A DNA stretch of 64,000 nt from Malachius bipustulatus. Its lineage: Eukaryota; Arthropoda; Insecta; Coleoptera; Melyridae. The notes under the pieces were generated by a model. It had not been told where the DNA came from. It ran no database searches and saw only the letters and a list, made by a program, of their open reading frames with translations. The stretch spans positions 41,059,735 through 41,123,734 of the forward strand of contig OU342636.1 of assembly GCA_910589415.1 (NCBI GenBank), given 5' to 3'. The first letter of the stretch is position 1, and each line of letters opens with the position of its first letter. Positions 59,201 through 64,000 of the stretch are shown here, piece after piece. The translations under genes and the position numbers were made by a program.

Positions 59201-61100
59201 TTAATGAAAAATTCCTTTTCATTGGGATATTTCCTTTTTAATGGGATATTTTTCATTCTGCGATATTGAACACATCTCTCGAACGTTTTCGACATTAAAC
59301 AGAATCATGATCAACTCTGATCGAATTACAGACCCCATTCCTTTATTATTGCTCAGACGCAATAATTAGTGTGTTGGAAAATTGGACTAACCTACTCATA
59401 TAATCAGCATATTCGGGCGTAGCTTCTGAAGCAGATGACCAACAGCATCTCCTAACTGTATTATAAAGAATGACCTAATAAAAGGAATCGGGATAATCAA
59501 ATCAGTTTAGTGATTACGTTTCTCGTTAATGCGTCGTTGTTTGCGATTTGCACTTTAAGAAAAGCCTGAGCGCTGCTATAGCTACTCTATCGTTTTATTT
59601 ATGTTAGTTTGAGCTTTTCGCATCATACTTTGGTTTCCATGCAATTTTCGTGAACTTGTGGTTTGCTTTGACGATTTGGCAACATGGTTTCGCCCATCTA
59701 CCTTTCAGGATCACTATTTACTACTTTTACTACTTCTATTATTGGCCTTTTATAGATATTGCGGACTCGAGTCTCGTCGCTCTGTTCAGAATAGAAAGCT
59801 CCTTTATGGTTTGTTTACACTACACAATAATACTACTTAATTCAGGCACTACTGCTACTTTTTTACATCTACTTGATTTACTGGGGGGGGGGGGGGGGTC
59901 AATAGGGAACTTCTTATCTGTGATCGATCACGTGGTTGCAATGGTGCAGGGATTTAGTTCCTTCCCTTATATTTTAACGTCAGTTTATAATTTTATTTCA
60001 TTCATGGTGTTACACAATAGCGAAGGCATTCCTCTCACTTTCTAAAGGTCGTATAATTTAAAGGGTGGATTCGTTTATAATATCCGGTCGATCCTACATC
60101 TGTGCTGAATAAACTCATTTATAAATCGGATGATTTGTGTATTGCGTTCGTGGTTAATTTCCTAACTGATGATGGACATTTATTCACTTTATACGAGAAA
60201 TTGAAAAACCGTTACAATTTAATGGACAAAATGTAGAACAATTTAGATTATTTTGCGATTTGTTGCCTCATTAAATTTTTTTAAGCGATTTGATAATTTT
60301 CTATGCCGTTTCTACTGTGTGTAATTAACTTAAAATTACTAAAACCAAAAAAATGATAGTCCAGTAAAATTAGTATTTGATTTTTCAATTAAAGCGGAAA
60401 AAACGGAAGTTTGCGTGTGGGTGTGTTGGGTGATCGATAGTTAGTCTAAATCTAAAAAATATATATATAAATATATAAATATATATACAGACACGTTTTA
60501 TTTATTCACAGGTTATCAATTCATGACCTGGATTTACTTTCCTACTTTTCCTCCTAGCTTTATCTCCTGTACAACGAATTTGTAATTTATTTGTTGAAGT
60601 ATTTCTATTTCCTGCCTAACTAATCACGTGCCGCTTTAATTATTTACAGGTTATTTTACTACTGACCTGGGTTTGATCTTCCTACTAGCTCTATCTCGAT
60701 TTCCTATATAGTGAATTTATTTCTTTGCCTTATTTTAACTTCGGTTTATTTGTCTAACGTTTATTTATCGGGGTCATCTTCCTTATTACGGTGCCGGCGA
60801 TTGAGACCGGTGTTTTGAATCGGGGCCCTTTCTGTTGCGGTCGAACATGGTTATTTTCTAGAGACAGAGATCGTCCTTATGAGTCGCGGATCTCTCCTCG
60901 ACTCTTTGTGAAACTAAATTCGAATCTTATGAATGGAGTGAATTAGAAAATGTTTGTTGTGTCCGCGTATGAATTTTTCGCTACTTCGAATATTCCTAAT
61001 ATTACTCTTTAAGAGAAAATGCTAATTTTAGCAACGTGGGCGAAAACAGGAAGATGTCTAATCGACTTTTATTTAGCGATAAAAAAGAAAAATGGAAACG

Positions 61101-61290
61101 TTGCGACGCTATCTAGGTAGTTTTCACCGTCAGGATAATGATCAGAATCGGTGCGATACTCTCCAGGGAGTTGCCACCGGCCGGATGCGGAAAATGATCG
61201 GTGCGATACTTCCTAAGGAGTTGGCACCGGAAGGATACTGATTAAAGTCGGTGCGATACTCTCCAGGGAGTTGCCACCGGAAGGATAGAG
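61101..61290. repeat. Four exact-period 50-bp units, each a small hairpin
   Basis: Units start at 61101, 61151, 61201 and 61251. Units 2-4 begin GTGCGATACT; all contain an inverted centre (CTCCAGGGAG, TCCTAAGGA, ATCTAGGTA) and an outer GGTG...CACC pair. The first unit is diverged (TTGCGACGCT ... TTCACCG). The array lies between the presumed primer-binding site and gag of the BEL/Pao remnant. Confidence 0.85.
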
Positions 61291-61589
61291 GAGGAGATAG
61301 ACAGTCTGACAGCGATTGAGTTCGAAGCAAGACTGGCTAACTCTTTTCATCAGATGCGTGCTTTTATAGAGCCAGATTTCGACCAGGCTCTATTGTTTCC
61401 CAGAGCGGGAACGTACTAGCAGCTGCTTTCTAACACAGCCAGCTCGCGTGATTCTTTAAGTAATACAATGTAGCGGGGACTTTCCCGTTGGTGGTGGATG
61501 TTTTGGCTGGCCGTTCGCGCCGCCTGTGTTAAAGAAGGCGAGTGACCTAGATTATTTTCCTCTTATTTCTACTCAGGCCGACTATCCCG

Positions 61590-62160
61590 CGGATATGAAT
61601 GAGAGAAGAAGAAAATTGTAATTATTTTACGTACCTAGGGCTGGTTTATCTCACTAGTTTATCTAAATGTTCTCAAGTGCTTTTCAGAGATTTTATTTCT
61701 AAAATAAGGCAACATGTTAAGGCCCTTGAAGCACTAAACATTTTAATTAGTTCTTGGGATCTAATCCTCAGATGCATTTTTGTAAAACAAAATAGATATC
61801 TCTACTCAAAAGGCTTACGAGTTAAATCGAAACACACAAGACTTTCCCAAATTTGAAGAATTCCTCAATTTCTTAGAAAATCATTGTCGCGCCTTGGAAT
61901 CATGTTTTCCTCTTTCGGAGGATTTTTTTTTCCTTTCTACATATGCTAGATTTCAAGAAAAAGACAGTAAGAAGGTTTCATTTGTGGGCTCATCTTCAAA
62001 ACAACCGACTGGCTACTCTAGACCAAGTCAAGGTTGCTCTTATGGCTCTAAAGTTGGCCACAATTTATATGCTTGTTCAGATTTTAATAATTTATCTAAT
62101 CAAAAGGACAGATTTGTAAAACAGAAATCTCTATGCTCTAATAATTGCTTGGGTATATAG
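61590..62160 (+). pseudogene. BEL/Pao gag remnant (DUF1759-type)
   Basis: The frame at 61599-61856 contains FRDFISKIRQHVKALEAL and SWDLILRCIFVKQN. With a frame shift it continues FLNFLENHCRALES, then to 62160 KVSFVGSSSKQ, YACSDFNNLSNQKDRF and VKQKSLCSNNCLG. This order matches the DUF1759 region and the following cysteine motif of BEL/Pao gag. At least one frameshift lies near 61810-61890. The usual second zinc knuckle is missing because the sequence is truncated after CSNNCLG. Confidence 0.72.
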
Positions 62161-62189
62161 TAATTGATATTGCTATTTCAATTACAGCA

Positions 62190-62705
62190 ACATATCATTA
62201 GGCTCACGACTTCCATCTCTTCAAAAAACAAGGCTAGGATGGATTGTATCAGGCAGTACTCCCATAAAAGTACATAAAAATAAACAATCGATATCATTAG
62301 TTACGTTAAACTCTCAATCACAAATTAACACTGAAATTTAAAATTTATTACCTCAACTCTGGGAACTTGAAATTATTTCTAAAACTAAAATTCCAAAACC
62401 ATAAGGTTCTTATTGTGAAGAACTTTTCAGTAAAACAACACAGCTAATTAACAATAGATACGTAGTAAACCTACCCTTCGAGCCATCAATATCAAATACT
62501 TTCTTAGGACACTCTTATAAGAAAGCTCTACAAAGCTTTTTTACTCTTGAAAGGCGTTTTTCTAAAAACCCATATTTATTTGAAAGGTATACACTCTTTA
62601 TCCAAGAGTTTCTGGAACTATAATAGGACATGCAAAATTCATACCCTTTAATAGTGAAAAGTTTAATTCAGAAAAACCCGATAATTATTTTTTATTATTA
62701 CCTAT
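62190..62705 (+). pseudogene. BEL/Pao pol remnant (protease-to-RT linker)
   Basis: Pieces in shifting frames read RLGWIVSGS, LLPQLWELEIISKT, CEELFS, INNRYVVNLPFEPS, LGHSYKKALQSFFTLERRF, SKNPYLFERYTLFIQEFLEL and DNYFLLLP. This is the segment that leads into the BEL/Pao reverse transcriptase. The protease region between gag and here is deleted. The match runs to about 62703, only about 55 bases from the AP-1 mu stop codon. Confidence 0.7.
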
Positions 62706-62760
62706 AAGATAATGGATTTTTGATAAAGAAACCTTAAGCACGAGCTAATTTATATTGCCT

Positions 62761-64000
62761 TTAGTTAGTCCGTAATTGATAGTCGCCATTCTGTGTTATG
62801 TACCGAACCCAAGGTAAAGCTTGGTAGCCACTCTTCTCGATTATCTTCAAGTATCGTACCTGGATACCAGATGTGGTGAAATATGGAATCTCAAACCTGA
62901 CTTGAATTGGGGGCTTTCCTTCAATGTCCTCACATTCGACGCTGGGCAGGCCAAAATGGGCTCTCATTAAGTACTCCTTGCCGCCAGGGAAAGACTTGAT
63001 TGTCCAAGTGATTCCATTCTGCTCAGGCGCATACTTGACACTGCCGATTGTGGTCTTGAATTTGGGAGAATCTGCATCGGGAGGTACAGGCACTACAATC
63101 TCCACGTTGTTTGCTGTTGAACGACGCTTGAACTGAGACTTGGCCTTGATCATGTACTCAACACGGCTATGTGCATGCCGTTTTATAACCGATTCAATCC
63201 ATATTACCGGTTTCACATGTGTATTTAATCGATAGGACATAAGTTCAAATTCACCATCAGAAGGGATAAAGGAGATTGCTCGATCAATTTCAAATCTTGA
63301 TAATCGAACACACTGGTGGAACTTGACGTCCTCTAATTCAACAGATTTTGACTTTCCTCGTCCTGTGCTTTCGTAGAGTACTCTATCGTTCAATCCCAAA
63401 CGTAATTCTGGCATACCCGTAAGATACACTCTCATTTTAATGGCACCGACTATTTCACTTCTCAAAACGTTACCATTCGCATTAACCAATAAATTTACAG
63501 ATTCTATAACGTCAAGGAATACTTCATTTTTCCTGTATTTAATGCCCTCTGATCTCCACGAGACAGCATTTGTAAGAGCTACAGGAATTCGTGGCTGTAT
63601 TTCCAGCTTATGGCCTTCTTGTGTAATGTATTCTTGTAAGATTTTACTATCAGTGGTTTGAGGATAACCAAAATCGATCAATTCATCCAAAAGTTCATAT
63701 ATCACAACAAAATTGTCTTGAATACTTTCCTCTTCTAACTCTTTAAAATACTCTGTCATAACTTGTACCAGCTTGTGTAAAAATACAAATACTAACGCCA
63801 CGTTGGCGTTTTTCTTCGTGGTGCTAACAAAAAATAGATTATTTGTCTTGATATAGGAAAAGGTACAGTCGGGTGTATCTAAAATAGGTGTCAATAACCC
63901 TTCTTCTTCTTTTTCCATTAGAAGAGGCATGAACTTTTCAATTACATTCATGTCTATAATATCACCTCGATAGTTTCTCGACATTAACACCTTTCCTTTG
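62761..64000 (-). CDS. AP1M1: AP-1 complex subunit mu (clathrin adaptor), intronless, 5' end cut by the window
   Basis: Medium chain of the AP-1 adaptor, which picks tyrosine-motif (YxxPhi) cargo into clathrin coats at the trans-Golgi and endosomes. The frame is open from the window edge (KGKVLMSRNYRGD) to TAA at 62761-62763: 412 codons of an expected ~422, so about 11 N-terminal residues are missing. The N-terminal longin-like domain (VSTTKKNANVALVF, YFKELEEES, FVVIYELLDELIDFGYPQTT) is followed by the mu homology domain (SWRSEGIKYRKNEVFLDVIE to the C-terminus). The cargo-pocket residues are kept: FLDV and W in LPWVRYI. RRSTANNVEI and FPGGKEYLMRAHFGLP are also typical. Oddities: one extra Ile (GDIID), Lys-Arg in VIKRHAHSR where Glu-Lys is common, and no intron in over 1.2 kb. 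A retrogene is possible. Frame integrity argues for function. Confidence 0.93.
   Translation of the reverse strand, partial: KGKVLMSRNYRGDIIDMNVIEKFMPLLMEKEEEGLLTPILDTPDCTFSYIKTNNLFFVSTTKKNANVALVFVFLHKLVQVMTEYFKELEEESIQDNFVVIYELLDELIDFGYPQTTDSKILQEYITQEGHKLEIQPRIPVALTNAVSWRSEGIKYRKNEVFLDVIESVNLLVNANGNVLRSEIVGAIKMRVYLTGMPELRLGLNDRVLYESTGRGKSKSVELEDVKFHQCVRLSRFEIDRAISFIPSDGEFELMSYRLNTHVKPVIWIESVIKRHAHSRVEYMIKAKSQFKRRSTANNVEIVVPVPPDADSPKFKTTIGSVKYAPEQNGITWTIKSFPGGKEYLMRAHFGLPSVECEDIEGKPPIQVRFEIPYFTTSGIQVRYLKIIEKSGYQALPWVRYITQNGDYQLRTN

Larger units (their letters stand above)
58391..61560 (+). mobile_element. Probable LTR and leader of a decayed BEL/Pao element
   Basis: This non-coding stretch precedes BEL/Pao gag. 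It may start at TGTAACACACCGCCCCCC (58391). GGTGCCGGCGATTGAGACCGG near 60791 resembles a BEL-type primer-binding site (compare TGGTGCCGAAACCCGGGA), which would put the LTR end near 60788. It contains direct repeats around CGGGCGTAGCTT (58998, 59112, 59414), a G15-type run near 59884, and the 50-bp hairpin array at 61101-61290. The second LTR is not in the window, so limits are uncertain. Confidence 0.4.

Noticed and set aside
59650..60045. 131-codon plus-strand frame
   Set aside because: It reads through a poly-G run as polyglycine and lies in the probable BEL/Pao LTR; no domain is present.

Overview
The window looks like a gene-poor, AT-rich, transposon-packed piece of an insect nuclear genome. 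The genes have small spliced exons with GT-AG introns. The recognisable host genes are microsomal P450s of the CYP9 type (CYP3 clan), a family I know from holometabolous insects, and the AP-1 clathrin adaptor mu subunit. The mobile elements (Jockey-like and RTE-like non-LTR elements, BEL/Pao, solo LTRs, piggyBac-type and Tc1/mariner-type DNA elements) are typical of insects. A beetle is my best guess, but no single feature proves the order.

Layout. 1-2.4 kb: non-coding. 2.46-6.71 kb: a nest of Tc1/mariner (IS630-type) elements. A degenerate transposase copy with ~390-bp inverted repeats has a 1-kb foldback relative inserted into its right terminal repeat, and another copy abuts its left end. 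6.9-19.5 kb: intergenic DNA with small foldback elements, non-LTR remnants on the minus strand, tandem repeats, a cysteine-rich (CXC-like) transposon relic, and a possible first coding exon of a glycosylated receptor-like protein (18.8-19.0 kb, minus). 19.8-20.8 kb: a GC-richer segment that may be a promoter or 5' exon. 21.8-25.6 kb: four foldback elements in a row, most with TA flanks. 27.7-30.1 kb: a solo LTR carrying a nested DNA transposon. 30-37 kb: Jockey-like remnants around an orphan first exon of a third CYP9 gene.

39.0-49.5 kb holds the main gene content: two complete tandem CYP9-type P450 genes on the minus strand, 525 and 528 codons. Each has five exons with the same phases and nearly the same exon sizes. 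The downstream copy sits next to an inverted pair of non-LTR fragments and a 573-bp piggyBac-type element. The upstream copy has a 1.6-kb DNA element with perfect 28-bp terminal repeats in its last intron. The duplication includes several hundred bases of flank on both sides.

50.4-53.3 kb: a three-level nest in which a foldback element contains solo LTR A, which contains solo LTR B; both LTR insertions have clean 4-bp target duplications. 55.1-56.7 kb: another solo LTR A. 57.8 kb: a candidate terminal exon. 58.4-62.7 kb: a decayed BEL/Pao element on the plus strand with gag and pol pieces and an exact 50-bp tandem hairpin array in its leader. 62.76 kb to the end: an uninterrupted AP-1 mu reading frame on the minus strand, cut by the window edge, with its stop codon only about 55 bases from the BEL/Pao sequence.

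The P450s are predicted ER-bound monooxygenases for xenobiotic or lipid oxidation; the adaptor subunit sorts cargo at the trans-Golgi/endosome. I see no functional link between them. I found no CRISPR array, operon or convincing tRNA/rRNA gene. All coordinates, splice sites and target duplications were read by eye; family names for transposons rest on remembered motifs.
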